Positions 1-8,780 are shown, numbered from the stretch's first letter. The stretch: DNA of 64,000 nt from Streptomyces sp. 3214.6 (GCF_900129855.1 NZ_LT670819.1:868001-932000), one strand, 5' to 3'. The notes: generated from the letters alone by a model not told the origin. Program-made: numbers and translations.

Positions 1-1
1 G

Positions 2-103
2 CGCATCGGCATCGACGTGGGCCTCGCCGCCACCGCCGCCTGGTACCGCGACAACCCCGACTGGTGGAAGGCCGTCAAGGACCGGGCGAGGTCGGCCTTA
101 TGA
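2..103 (+). CDS. NDP-glucose 4,6-dehydratase type protein, C-terminal end only
   Basis: Only the last 33 codons lie in the window; the frame is open from base 2 to the TGA at 101-103. The tail contains AAWYRDNPDWWKAVK, which matches the conserved C-terminal helix of RmlB-type dTDP-glucose 4,6-dehydratases (a WY-x-x-N-x-x-WW pattern). That enzyme makes the 4-keto-6-deoxy sugar nucleotide from which deoxysugars are built. The stop codon overlaps the ATG of the next gene (ATGA at 100-103), so the two are translationally coupled. Its place directly before a reductase and a 2,3-dehydratase supports a deoxysugar role. The assignment rests on a short tail. Confidence 0.6.
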   Translation, partial: RIGIDVGLAATAAWYRDNPDWWKAVKDRARSAL

Positions 104-888
104 GCACGGGCCGCACGACGGCGGGCACCGTGGTGGGGCGGGGCTTCCTCGCCCGCCACCTGGCCCCGGTCGCCGAACGGCACCCCGGCACGGTGATCCT
201 GGCCGCCGGGGTCTCCCTGGCCAGCACGACGGCACCGGAGGAGTTCGCCAGGGAGGCGGAGCTCCTGGACGAGACGATCGGCATGTGCCGCGCCCTCGGC
301 CGGCGCCTGCTGTTCTTCTCCACGGCCTCCACCGGCATGTACGGCACCGCGCCGGGGCCGGGCCGCGAGGACGCGCGGGTCGTGCCGAGCACCCCGTACG
401 CGCGGCACAAGTTCGCCCTGGAACAGCGGCTGCGCACGTCCGGGGCCGACCACCTGGTGCTGCGGCTGAGCCATGTCGTCGGGCCCGGGCAGCCGCCGCA
501 CCAACTGCTCCCAACACTGGTACGGCAGTTGCGCGAGGGCCTGGTGCAGGTCCATCTGCGCGCCACCCGGGACCTCATCGGCGTGGCCGACGCGGTGACC
601 GTCGTCGACCGCCTGCTGGCGCTCGACGTGCGGAACACGATCGTCAACGTGGCGTCCGGCGCGGCCGTACCCGTCTCGGCCGTCGTCGACCACCTCGAAC
701 AGCGGCTCGGGCTGGTCTGCCGACGCGAGCTCCGGGACACCGGGTCGGGGTGCACGGTCGGCATCGACCGGCTGCGCTCCCTCGTCCCCGAGGTGGCCGA
801 CCTGGGGTTCGGACCGCACTACTACCGCGGAGTGCTGGACGGTTACGCGGCCTCCGTGGCCCAGGCGCCCCACCGAACGGAGAGGTAG
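100..888 (+). CDS. NAD-dependent epimerase/dehydratase family protein, likely NDP-hexose 4-ketoreductase
   Basis: A 262-residue extended-SDR-like protein. The N-terminal nucleotide-binding motif is reduced to GTVVGRGFLARHLAP, fitting the G-x-x-G-x-x-G pattern. The STASTGMYG segment and YARHKFALE give the Ser and the Tyr-x3-Lys of the SDR active site. The chosen ATG at 100 overlaps the previous stop; an in-frame upstream start at 64 would run deep into that gene. In deoxysugar pathways short epimerase-family proteins beside a 2,3-dehydratase usually reduce the C4 ketone of the sugar nucleotide. Whether this one is a 4-ketoreductase or an epimerase cannot be read from sequence. It ends 6 bases before the next gene. 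Confidence 0.7.
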   Translation: MSTGRTTAGTVVGRGFLARHLAPVAERHPGTVILAAGVSLASTTAPEEFAREAELLDETIGMCRALGRRLLFFSTASTGMYGTAPGPGREDARVVPSTPYARHKFALEQRLRTSGADHLVLRLSHVVGPGQPPHQLLPTLVRQLREGLVQVHLRATRDLIGVADAVTVVDRLLALDVRNTIVNVASGAAVPVSAVVDHLEQRLGLVCRRELRDTGSGCTVGIDRLRSLVPEVADLGFGPHYYRGVLDGYAASVAQAPHRTER

Positions 889-894
889 CAACCC

Positions 895-2301
895 ATGACC
901 CGGCACGCAGCGAGCCCCGTGCTCGTCCTACCGCGCCCGAGGGACAACGCCCGGCTGCCCGGCCGGCTCGCCCGGTCCGCCGCCACCACGGAGGGCACGG
1001 ACCTGCGCCTGGAGGACGTCCCCGGCTGGCTGGCCGACCGCGATCGCGCGCACCGCTTCGAGGTGGAGCGCATCCCCTTCGCCCGGCTCGACGCCTGGTC
1101 GTTCGACCCAGGCACGGGCGACCTCGGGCACCGCAGCGGACGGTTCTTCACGGTCCGGGGGCTCAGCGCGCACATCGGCGGTGACCCCGCGACCGACTGG
1201 CAGCAGCCCGTGATCGAGCAGCCCGAGGTGGGCATCCTCGGCATCCTCGCCAAGGAGTTCGACGGGGTGCTGCACTTCCTGATGCAGGCCAAGATGGAGC
1301 CGGGCAATCCCAACCTGCTCCAGCTCTCGCCCACCGTGCAGGCCACCCGCAGCAACTACACCCGGGTGCACCGGGGAGCGCCCGTGCGGTACCTGGAGCA
1401 CTTCCTGCGCCCCGAGCGGGTCATCGCGGACACACTCCAGTCGGAGCACGGCTCCTGGTTCTACCGCAAGGCCAACCGCAACCTGATCGTCGAGACGGAC
1501 GGCGAGGTGGAACCGCACGACGACTTCCGCTGGCTGACGCTGGGGCAGATCCACGCCCTGCTGCGCCGGGACAACCTGGTCAACATGGACTCCCGGACCG
1601 TCCTGTCGTGTCTGCCTCTGCCGGCCGCCGAGCCGGAGGCGCTGCACTCCGACACCGAGCTGCTGTCGTGGATCACCGGGGAGCGGTCGCGGCACGACCT
1701 GACGACCGAACTGATCCCGCTGGCACGGGTGGAGGGCTGGGTACGCGAGGAGGAGCGCATCCGGCACGAGCACGAGCGGTACTTCGACGTCGTGGCCGTG
1801 TCGGTGCGGGCGGGCAGCCGCGAGGTCACCTCGTGGACCCAGCCGTTGTTCGAGCCGCGCGGCACGGGAGTCACCGCATTCCTGACCCGGACCATCGGCG
1901 GCATGCCGCACTACCTGGTGCACGCCAAGGTGGAGGGCGGGTTCCTGGACACCGTGGAGCTGGGGCCGACGGTGCAGTGCGGTCCGGGCAACGTCGCCCA
2001 TCTGCCGCCCGAGCGGCGACCGCGCTTCCTGGACACGGTGCTGTCCGCGGGGCCGGAGCGGATCCGCTACGCCGCCGTGCACGCCGAGGAGGGCGGGCGC
2101 TTCCTCAACGCCGAGAGCCGCTATCTGGTGGTGGAGGCGACGGACGACGAGGCCCCGCTGGTGGAGCCGGAGGGCTTCCGCTGGGTGACGGCGGGCCAGC
2201 TGACCTGGCTGGTCCGGCACGCCCACTACATCAACGTCCAGGCACGCACGCTGCTGGCCTGCCTGTACGCCATGGACACCGGAAAGGAGCCGTCATGCTG
2301 A
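895..2301 (+). CDS. NDP-hexose 2,3-dehydratase
   Basis: A 468-residue protein built from two copies of one domain, about residues 35-235 and 255-465. Each copy carries a QP..E....G..G...........H.L..AK.E.G segment (MQAKMEPGNPNLLQLSPTVQ, then VHAKVEGGFLDTVELGPTVQ), the hallmark of the EvaA/TylX3-type 2,3-dehydratase family. These enzymes eliminate water across C2-C3 of NDP-4-keto-6-deoxyglucose and commit it to 2-deoxysugars. The length is normal for the family. The start ATG at 895 has GGAGAGG just upstream. It overlaps the next gene by 7 bases, which links sugar and acyl-chain genes in one operon. This is the clearest sign that the cluster product carries a 2-deoxysugar. Confidence 0.92.
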   Translation: MTRHAASPVLVLPRPRDNARLPGRLARSAATTEGTDLRLEDVPGWLADRDRAHRFEVERIPFARLDAWSFDPGTGDLGHRSGRFFTVRGLSAHIGGDPATDWQQPVIEQPEVGILGILAKEFDGVLHFLMQAKMEPGNPNLLQLSPTVQATRSNYTRVHRGAPVRYLEHFLRPERVIADTLQSEHGSWFYRKANRNLIVETDGEVEPHDDFRWLTLGQIHALLRRDNLVNMDSRTVLSCLPLPAAEPEALHSDTELLSWITGERSRHDLTTELIPLARVEGWVREEERIRHEHERYFDVVAVSVRAGSREVTSWTQPLFEPRGTGVTAFLTRTIGGMPHYLVHAKVEGGFLDTVELGPTVQCGPGNVAHLPPERRPRFLDTVLSAGPERIRYAAVHAEEGGRFLNAESRYLVVEATDDEAPLVEPEGFRWVTAGQLTWLVRHAHYINVQARTLLACLYAMDTGKEPSC

Positions 2302-3308
2302 GCGGCACACTCACTCTGGACGCCGTCGAGATCTTCCTGCCGGAACGCACGACCACCGTGGAGGAGCGGGCCGAGGCCTTCGGCCTGAGTCCGGCCCAGG
2401 TCCATCTGTTCCGCAGCATCCACGGCCTCGACCAGCTGCGCTACGACCCGGAGGCGAGCCTTTACGACCTCGTACTGCCGCCCGCGCGGAAGGTGCTCGC
2501 GGACGTCGACCCGGGCACGGTGCGGTACGTCGTGTATCCGCACGCCGTGCCGCACACGGGTCCGTCCACGGTGGACCCGGTGCAGGAGATGCTCGGGATG
2601 CTCGGCCTCGAGCACGCCACGGCGTTCGCACTGACCCAGCAGAACTGCGCCGGCACGGTCTCGGCCATCGATGTCGCCGGGCGGCTGCTGCAGGCCGACG
2701 GCGACCCGGAGGCGAAGGCGCTGGTCCTGACCGGCGAGAAGATCTTCACCCGGGACCTCCAGATCATCTTCAACTCCTGTGTCATCGGGGAGGCCGCGGG
2801 CGCGTGTCTGCTGTCGTGGAACGGACCCGGCGACCCCGTCCGCTCCTTCGCGGTGCGCACCTTCGGCGAGTACGCCGCCGGTGTCGAGATGACGGCGGAG
2901 CAGCACCGGGTCGCCGGCGCGCAGCGCCCCGGCGTCATGGCCGAACTGATCCGTGAGGCGGTCGAGTCGGCCGGGTGCACGTTCGACGACATCGACATCG
3001 TGATCCCCACCCATCCCAACCGGTCGTTCTGGGGGCAGATCGCCCAGGACCTGGGCTGGCCGCCGGACAAGCTCTACCTGGAGAACATCCCCCGCTACAG
3101 CCACTGCCTGACGGCGGACCTGATGGTCAACTACGTCACGCTGCGCGACGAGGGCCGTCTGGTGCCGGGGCGCACCTACCTGTTCCTGGCCACGGGCATC
3201 GGATCGACCTTCACCGCCATGGTCTTCACCGCCACGGCCCAGGACACGCCGGGCCCCACCCGCGCCGTCGTCGGCTCGGGCCTCACAACGGAAACGAAGG
3301 GCCGGTAA
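2295..3308 (+). CDS. 3-oxoacyl-ACP synthase III (KASIII) family protein
   Basis: A 337-residue thiolase-fold protein. The nucleophile is visible in ALTQQNCAGTVSAID (Cys118), and a later IPTHPNRSFW gives the catalytic His. The segment matching the Asn motif of FabH (normally GNTS) reads YSHCLTAD, so the third residue of the usual Cys-His-Asn triad is altered. KASIII enzymes prime chains from acyl-CoA, and variants of this group transfer acyl groups to other acceptors. The start overlaps the 2,3-dehydratase by 7 bases, with AAAGGAG upstream. It is followed two bases later by a Cys-less relative, suggesting a heteromeric pair. A starter-unit role is likely; an acyltransferase role is possible. 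Confidence 0.82.
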   Translation: MLSGTLTLDAVEIFLPERTTTVEERAEAFGLSPAQVHLFRSIHGLDQLRYDPEASLYDLVLPPARKVLADVDPGTVRYVVYPHAVPHTGPSTVDPVQEMLGMLGLEHATAFALTQQNCAGTVSAIDVAGRLLQADGDPEAKALVLTGEKIFTRDLQIIFNSCVIGEAAGACLLSWNGPGDPVRSFAVRTFGEYAAGVEMTAEQHRVAGAQRPGVMAELIREAVESAGCTFDDIDIVIPTHPNRSFWGQIAQDLGWPPDKLYLENIPRYSHCLTADLMVNYVTLRDEGRLVPGRTYLFLATGIGSTFTAMVFTATAQDTPGPTRAVVGSGLTTETKGR

Positions 3309-3310
3309 CC

Positions 3311-4123
3311 GTGCCTCTGCGACTTCACGCCGGCGCCGTGGTCACACCCCCCGGCGCCCCCTACCAGGCGAACGAGACCGTCCTGCGCTACAACCGCGAC
3401 CTCGTCGAACTCTTCGGCGGCAAGCTGGACGAGGACCTGCTGCGGGCGGGCGCCCAGGCCAGTCACACCCAGATGGCGGACCTGCTCGTCGAGCGGCTCC
3501 CGGCCGGCACCGCCACACCCGACCTGGTGGTGCTGGCCGCCGCGCTGCCCGACCTCAACCCGGTCCGCTCGGTCTCGGCGTACCTGGGGCTGCTGACCGG
3601 CGGCCGGGCGGACCAGTGCTTCTCGGTCACCGAACAGGGTCTCGGCGCGGCCTTCACCGCGCTGCGCATCGGCGCGGCGCACGAGAAGACGGGCGGTGCC
3701 GCCGTATTCCTGCTGGCGGTGCTGGAGCAGACCACACTGCCGGCCCACGACCCCGTGGTGCACGACGGAGTCCCGCTGCGCGACTCGGGCGTCCTGCTGC
3801 TGTTCGACAGCGGCCCCGGCTTCGGCGAGGTTTCCGCCGTCACCCGGCTGCCCGACGCCGCGCTCCTCGGACCGCGGCTCGCCGAACTGACGGCGCGGGC
3901 TTCCCGTCCGCTGGCGGTGGCGGGCCCCTGGACCGACCCCGGCGCCATGCCCGCGGGCGTCGCCTGCCACCGCGTGCCTCCCGGCAGCTACTGCACCAGC
4001 GTCTGGACGGCGCTGGCCGAGCACTGGACGAGCTGGCGCGAGGAGTACGACACCCTGGTGCTGTGCGACACCGACCCCCGGTCGGACACCGCCCACGTCG
4101 CCGTCCTGGAGCGGGGCCGATGA
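3311..4123 (+). CDS. degenerate KASIII-like protein lacking the active-site cysteine
   Basis: A 270-residue protein starting at GTG 3311, two bases after the KASIII stop. It aligns by eye with its upstream neighbour in both halves. FSVTEQGLGAAFTAL lies opposite FALTQQNCAGTVSAI, and GSYCTSVWTALAEHW plus YDTLVLCDTD lie opposite YSHCLTADLMVNY plus YLFLATG. The nucleophile position is Leu111 and no other Cys sits at that turn, so it cannot carry an acyl-thioester in the normal way. The likely role is a structural or chain-length partner of the KASIII, comparable to CLF with KS. It shares an ATGA overlap with the carboxylase gene. The fold assignment is an inference from motif alignment. Confidence 0.6.
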   Translation: MPLRLHAGAVVTPPGAPYQANETVLRYNRDLVELFGGKLDEDLLRAGAQASHTQMADLLVERLPAGTATPDLVVLAAALPDLNPVRSVSAYLGLLTGGRADQCFSVTEQGLGAAFTALRIGAAHEKTGGAAVFLLAVLEQTTLPAHDPVVHDGVPLRDSGVLLLFDSGPGFGEVSAVTRLPDAALLGPRLAELTARASRPLAVAGPWTDPGAMPAGVACHRVPPGSYCTSVWTALAEHWTSWREEYDTLVLCDTDPRSDTAHVAVLERGR

Positions 4124-5745
4124 GCGCGCCGCCGACGGAGCGACAGGTCGTCACCGGGGGACCGGAGGCAGCCGCGGAGGCCGTGCCGGATCCCGCCACG
4201 ATGCACAACCGGGTCGCGGAACTGGCCGCGTTGAAACAGTCGGTCCTCGACGGACCCGGGGAACGGGCGACGGCGGCCCAGCGGGCCAAGGGCAAGCTGA
4301 CCGTGCGCGAGCGGATCGACCTGCTGCTCGACGAGGGCTCCTTCACCGAGGTGGAGGCCTTCCGCCGGCACCGCTCGACCGGATTCGGGCTGGAGGCCAG
4401 GAGGCCGTACACCGACGGGGTGGTGACGGGCTGGGGCACGGTGAACGGCCGGACGGTCTTCGTCTACGCCCACGACTTCCGCATCTTCGGCGGCGCGCTC
4501 GGAGAGGCACACGCCGCGAAGATCCACAAGATCATGGACATGGCCCTCGCGGCGGGCGCACCCCTGGTGTCTCTGAACGACGGCGCGGGCGCGCGGATCC
4601 AGGAGGGGGTCGGCGCACTCGCCGGCTACGGCGGGATCTTCCAGCGCAACACCCGGGCCTCCGGGGTGATTCCGCAGATCAGTGTGATGCTCGGTCCCTG
4701 CGCCGGTGGCGCGGCCTACAGTCCGGCGCTGACGGACTTCGTGTTCATGGTCCGTGAGACGTCCCAGATGTTCATCACCGGGCCCGACGTGGTGAAGGCG
4801 GTGACCGGCGAGGAGATCACGCAGAACGGGCTCGGCGGCGCCGACGTGCACAGCTCGACCTCGGGCGTGGCGCACTTCGCACACCCGGACGAGCAGTCCT
4901 GCCTGGAGGACGTGCGCTATCTGCTGTCGCTGCTGCCGCAGAACAACCGCGAGCACCCGGCGTCCGTCCCCACCGACGACCCGCCGGACCGGCGCTGCGA
5001 GACGCTGACGGACCTGGTGCCGCTCGACGGCGGCACGCCTTACGACATGCGCCGGGTCATCGAGGAGATCGTCGACGACGGCGAGTACTTCGAGGTGCAC
5101 GAGCGCTGGGCCGGCAACCTCATCTGCGCGCTGACCCGGATGGGCGGCCAGGTGGTGGGGATCGTGGCCAACCAGCCCCAGTCCATGGCCGGGGTATTGG
5201 ACATCGACACGTCCGAGAAGGGCGCCCGTTTCGTCCAGATGTGCGATGCGTTCAACATTCCGCTGGTCACGCTGCTGGACGTGCCGGGATTCCTGCCCGG
5301 TGTGGACCAGGAGCACAGCGGCATCATCCGGCGTGGCGCCAAGCTGCTGTACGCGTACTGCAACGCCACGGTGCCGCGCGTCTCCCTGATCCTGCGCAAG
5401 GCGTACGGCGGGGCGTACATCGTCATGGACTCCCGGTCCATCGGCGCGGACCTCACCTTCGCCTGGCCGAGCAACGAGATCGCCGTGATGGGCGCGGAGG
5501 GCGCGGCGGGTGTCATCTTCCGCCGGCAGATCGCGGAGGCGGACGATCCCGACGCCGTACGGGCCGAGATGGTCAAGGCGTACCGGTCCGAGCTGATGCA
5601 CCCCTACTACGCGGCCGAACGCGGGCTGGTGGACGACGTCATCGAGCCTGCGGCCACCCGTGAGGTGCTGATCCGCGCGCTGACGATGCTGGCCGACAAG
5701 CACGCCGAACTGCCGTCCCGCAAGCACGGAAATCCGCCGCAGTGA
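4120..5745 (+). CDS. acyl-CoA carboxylase beta (carboxyltransferase) subunit
   Basis: A 541-residue protein of the propionyl-CoA/acetyl-CoA carboxylase beta family, at the usual length. The N-terminal half has KGKLTVRERIDLLLDEGSF and the oxyanion segments GGALGEAHAAKIHKIMD and GPCAGGAAYSPALTDF. The C-terminal half has DVPGFLPGVDQEHSGIIRRGAKLLYAY in two pieces and RKAYGGAYIVMDSR. It moves the carboxyl group from carboxybiotin to acetyl- or propionyl-CoA and so supplies malonyl- or methylmalonyl-CoA. The biotin carboxylase alpha subunit is not in the window and may come from primary metabolism. The start is set by the ATGA overlap at 4120. Within this cluster it most likely provides extender units. 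Confidence 0.93.
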   Translation: MSAPPTERQVVTGGPEAAAEAVPDPATMHNRVAELAALKQSVLDGPGERATAAQRAKGKLTVRERIDLLLDEGSFTEVEAFRRHRSTGFGLEARRPYTDGVVTGWGTVNGRTVFVYAHDFRIFGGALGEAHAAKIHKIMDMALAAGAPLVSLNDGAGARIQEGVGALAGYGGIFQRNTRASGVIPQISVMLGPCAGGAAYSPALTDFVFMVRETSQMFITGPDVVKAVTGEEITQNGLGGADVHSSTSGVAHFAHPDEQSCLEDVRYLLSLLPQNNREHPASVPTDDPPDRRCETLTDLVPLDGGTPYDMRRVIEEIVDDGEYFEVHERWAGNLICALTRMGGQVVGIVANQPQSMAGVLDIDTSEKGARFVQMCDAFNIPLVTLLDVPGFLPGVDQEHSGIIRRGAKLLYAYCNATVPRVSLILRKAYGGAYIVMDSRSIGADLTFAWPSNEIAVMGAEGAAGVIFRRQIAEADDPDAVRAEMVKAYRSELMHPYYAAERGLVDDVIEPAATREVLIRALTMLADKHAELPSRKHGNPPQ

Positions 5746-5862
5746 ACAGGACAGTCCACCCTGCGGATTTCGCGCAATCTTAGAAATGGGCGTCTTGCCC
5801 GCCCGCTGCCGAGCCGGAAAGCTGGTACGGCGAATTCCTTTCCATTCCTCACTGGAGGCATC

Positions 5863-6144
5863 GTGCCCGTCATCGACGAAGCGACCCGCAAGTACGTGAA
5901 GAACATCGTCTGCGACATCCTGGAGGTGGAACCCGAAGAGGTAACGGAGACCAGTCTGCTGGCCGAGGAGCACGACGCCGACTCGCTGCGTTCCATCGAG
6001 ATCCTGGCCGCCATCGAGGTGGCCCTCCAAGTCTCCATCGAACAGGTCGAGATGAAGCGCATGGTGCACCTCGAAGGCATCTACGAGGTGCTGTCCGAGG
6101 CCAAGGCGAAAGCGAAGGAGACCACGAAGGCCAAGGCCGAATAG
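5863..6144 (+). CDS. acyl carrier protein
   Basis: A 93-residue acidic helical protein with GTG start at 5863, preceded by ACTGGAGGC. The phosphopantetheine attachment segment reads HDADSLRSIEIL, with the Ser in the family D-S-L motif. The C-terminal tail is a Lys/Ala/Glu run (KAKAKETTKAKAE) beyond the normal ACP end. It lies in a 450-base interval between the carboxylase and the ketosynthase, so it is the natural chain carrier for the KS/CLF/KR set. The 117-base gap upstream (5746-5862) is longer than any other in this operon up to here and may contain a separate promoter. Only one ACP is visible in the cluster. Confidence 0.9.
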   Translation: MPVIDEATRKYVKNIVCDILEVEPEEVTETSLLAEEHDADSLRSIEILAAIEVALQVSIEQVEMKRMVHLEGIYEVLSEAKAKAKETTKAKAE

Positions 6145-6194
6145 CGCCCGGCAGGGAATACAAAGGAACCGGAATCGACCCTTGAGGGGCACTC

Positions 6195-7451
6195 ATGAAT
6201 TCAGCTCTTTCCCGAGCTGACCGCAGGCCGGCATCCCAACGCGTCGTCATCACCGGGCTCGGCGTTTTCTCCAGCATCGGCACGGGTGTCGCTGAGTTCA
6301 CGGAGGGATTGCGTGTCGGGCGCAGCCGTGTCGCACCGATCACGGCTTTCGACACCACCGGTTTCGAATACGCCAACGGTTGTGAGGTGGCCGCGTTCGA
6401 GCCGGAGAAATGGATCCACCACACTCCGGTGGAGCGGCTGGGACGGGCCACCCAGTTCTCCGTGGCGGCCGCCCGTATGGCGGTGGAGGACGCCGGCCTC
6501 ACCGACGAGGACCTGCGCGGACTGCGCGGCCAGATCTCCATCGGCACCACGGACGGTGAGTCCCGGGACGCCGACACCCTGGTGGCGCAGCGGATCGCGG
6601 ACGATCCGTCGGCGGTGAACCGTGAGCTGGCACGGCGGCTCGGTGTGCAGGGGCTGTCCGCCGCGGTGGCCCGGGAGTTCGCCCTGACCGACGTCGAGGC
6701 GCTCACCCTGGGCACCGCCTGCTCCGCCGGCAACTACTCGGTGGGCAACGGTTTCGACGCGATCCGGGTCGGCGACGCCGACTTCGCCCTGTGCGGCGGG
6801 GCCGACGCCATCTGCCTGAAGAACTTCGTCTCGTTCTACCGGCTGGGCACCGTCGCCCCCGATGTGTGCCGACCGTTCGACAAGGACCGGCGCGGACTCC
6901 TCAACAGCGAGGGCGCCGGCGTGGTGATGCTGGAGAGCCTGGAATCCGCCCTCGCCCGTGACGCACGCATCTACGCCGAGGTCCTCGGGTACGGACTGAG
7001 CTGCGACGCGCACCACCCGGCCGTCCCCGACCAGTCCAGCGTGGCCCGGTGCATGACCTCGGCGCTCGAGAACGCGGGGGTGGCCCCCGAGGAGGTCGAC
7101 CTGATCTCCGCGCACGGCACCGGCACCAGGGCCAACGACACGACCGAGTCGCGCGCGATCCGCGAGGTCTACGACAACCTGCCGCCCCGCACCATCTCGC
7201 TGAAGTCGATGCTGGGCCACGCCATGGGCGCGGCGAGCGCGCTCGCCACCATCGCCTGCTCGCTGGCGATCACCCACGGTTTCATCCCGCCGACGATCAA
7301 CCACGTCGAGACCGACCCGGAGTGCGAGATCGACTGCGTGCCCAACGAGTCGGTCCCGGCGGACCTGCGGATCGTGCAGAACAACGGGCTGGCCTTCGGC
7401 GGCAACAACTCCGTGGTCGTCCTCGGCCGTTACGACAAGGAGACGCGGTGA
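6195..7451 (+). CDS. beta-ketoacyl synthase (KS, FabF/KS-alpha type)
   Basis: A 418-residue condensing enzyme. The catalytic triad is intact: Cys176 in LGTACSAGNYSVG, His in SAHGTGTRANDTTE, and His in KSMLGHAMGAASA. The C-terminal NNGLAFGGNNSVVVL is also standard. It catalyses decarboxylative condensation of malonyl-ACP with the growing acyl chain. It overlaps the next ketosynthase-like gene by four bases (GTGA at 7448-7451), the arrangement typical of type II KS/CLF pairs. The lack of aromatase and cyclase genes and the single KR suggest reduced chains rather than aromatic polyketides. ATG 6195 was chosen; a weak GAGGGG lies upstream. Confidence 0.92.
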   Translation: MNSALSRADRRPASQRVVITGLGVFSSIGTGVAEFTEGLRVGRSRVAPITAFDTTGFEYANGCEVAAFEPEKWIHHTPVERLGRATQFSVAAARMAVEDAGLTDEDLRGLRGQISIGTTDGESRDADTLVAQRIADDPSAVNRELARRLGVQGLSAAVAREFALTDVEALTLGTACSAGNYSVGNGFDAIRVGDADFALCGGADAICLKNFVSFYRLGTVAPDVCRPFDKDRRGLLNSEGAGVVMLESLESALARDARIYAEVLGYGLSCDAHHPAVPDQSSVARCMTSALENAGVAPEEVDLISAHGTGTRANDTTESRAIREVYDNLPPRTISLKSMLGHAMGAASALATIACSLAITHGFIPPTINHVETDPECEIDCVPNESVPADLRIVQNNGLAFGGNNSVVVLGRYDKETR

Positions 7452-8530
7452 GCGGCATGTCCCATCCGGTGATCAGCACGTGGTCGGCGACCTCTCCGTT
7501 CGGTGTCGGGAGACCGGCGTTCGCCGCCGGGGTCGCCGAACGCCGGCCGACCAGCGGGCCGCTGGACCCCGTCGAGTGGCAGGTGCCCGAGCGGCACGGC
7601 TGTGTGGTCCCCGGCTTCGACGTCCGCGAGAGCCTGGGCCGCAAGGGCACTCGGATGATGAACCGGGTGACCGGTCTGACGATCGCCACGGTCGGCCACG
7701 TTCTCGGCGAGGTCGACCATCCGGAGGGCGGTGCCGACGACGTCGCGCTCGTGCTGGGCACCACGGCGGGCAGCATGCAGAGCTCGATGGAGATCACCCA
7801 CAGCTCCCTCACCGGCGCCCGGCCGTACCACGTGGAGCCCGCGACGATCCCGTACGCGGTGATGAACGGCGCGGCCGGCCGCTGCGCCATCTGGCACGGC
7901 CTGCGCGGCCCGAACAGCACGATCGCGGCCGGCCGGCCGACGGGCCTGGTCGGACTGACCTATGCGCGGCGGCTGTTGCTGGCCGGACGGGCCAGGCAGG
8001 TGCTCTGCGGGGCCGCCGAGGAGTTCTCCGCGGCCCGGTCCTGGGTGGAGCACTACGGGCGGCCCGAGGGCGAGGGCGACACCGTGCTCGGCGAGGGCTG
8101 CGCGATATTCCTGGTGGGCATGGAGCCGGCGCCCGGCACCCGGCGGCTCGCGTCGGTGCTCTCCGTGCGGACCCGGATGGTCGTCGACGGCGACTGGGGT
8201 GCGGCCGTGGGGCACTGTCTTGACGGGGTCCTCTCCTCCGTCGAGGAGAAGCCGGACCAGGTCTGGGCGGTGTCCCCCTCCGGCGCCCCCGACGCGGCCG
8301 GCCGGGCCGAACAGGCACGGCTGACCGAGGTGTTCGGTGCCGACGCGTTGATCCCCCCGGTAGCGGACCTGATCGGCGAGACGCACTCGGCGTCCTCGGC
8401 GTTCCAGATGGCCTCGGTCCTCAGCCTGGCCGAGCACGACCCGGCGGCCGCGGGGCGGACCGCGGTGATCACCTCGGTCGATCCGAGCGGCATGGCCGCC
8501 GCCGCGCTGCTGCGCGTCGCCGGACCCTGA
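7448..8530 (+). CDS. ketosynthase-like chain-length factor partner (CLF-like)
   Basis: A 360-residue KS-fold protein, shorter than a normal KS. The segment that should hold the nucleophile reads GPNSTIAAGRPTGLVG. Aligned on the usual GPNS-TVATACASG, Cys is replaced by Arg, so it cannot condense. The LGEGCAIFLV turn and the C-terminal GETHSASSAFQMASV (in place of KS-LGHTxGAAG) keep the fold. By analogy with type II systems it would dimerise with the upstream KS and set chain length; aromatic CLFs normally carry Gln at this position. It starts at GTG 7448 inside the KS stop; ATG 7457 is an alternative. The 250-base region after it contains strong hairpins. Confidence 0.78.
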   Translation: MSGMSHPVISTWSATSPFGVGRPAFAAGVAERRPTSGPLDPVEWQVPERHGCVVPGFDVRESLGRKGTRMMNRVTGLTIATVGHVLGEVDHPEGGADDVALVLGTTAGSMQSSMEITHSSLTGARPYHVEPATIPYAVMNGAAGRCAIWHGLRGPNSTIAAGRPTGLVGLTYARRLLLAGRARQVLCGAAEEFSAARSWVEHYGRPEGEGDTVLGEGCAIFLVGMEPAPGTRRLASVLSVRTRMVVDGDWGAAVGHCLDGVLSSVEEKPDQVWAVSPSGAPDAAGRAEQARLTEVFGADALIPPVADLIGETHSASSAFQMASVLSLAEHDPAAAGRTAVITSVDPSGMAAAALLRVAGP

Positions 8531-8575
8531 CCCGGCGCGCGCACCGACAGGGGTGCGCCCTGCCCGCGGACGCGT

Positions 8576-8600
8576 GCGGAAGCCGGCCCTCGGCTTCCGC
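8576..8600. terminator. perfect 10-bp hairpin between CLF-like and KR genes
   Basis: GCGGAAGCCG at 8576-8585 and CGGCTTCCGC at 8591-8600 form a perfect stem with a 5-base loop, 46 bases after the CLF-like stop. There is no T-run, as is common in Streptomyces. A second, longer imperfect C/G hairpin follows at about 8612-8654. Together they could attenuate transcription and make the ketoreductase gene a separate or weaker unit, or stabilise the upstream mRNA end. Confidence 0.5.
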
Positions 8601-8780
8601 CCGGGTCCGCCCCCGGCCCGGCCCCGCCGGTGCGGCGGCGGGCCCGGGCCGGGCATCTCCCGTCGGTGCCCCGCCCGGGCGGGCGGCGACATCCCACTGC
8701 CCCGTTCCCTCGCTCCCCGGTCGCCGCCCGGCGGCCGGGGAGGGGCTCCGCCCCCTGCGGCACGATCCCAGGAGACCAGT

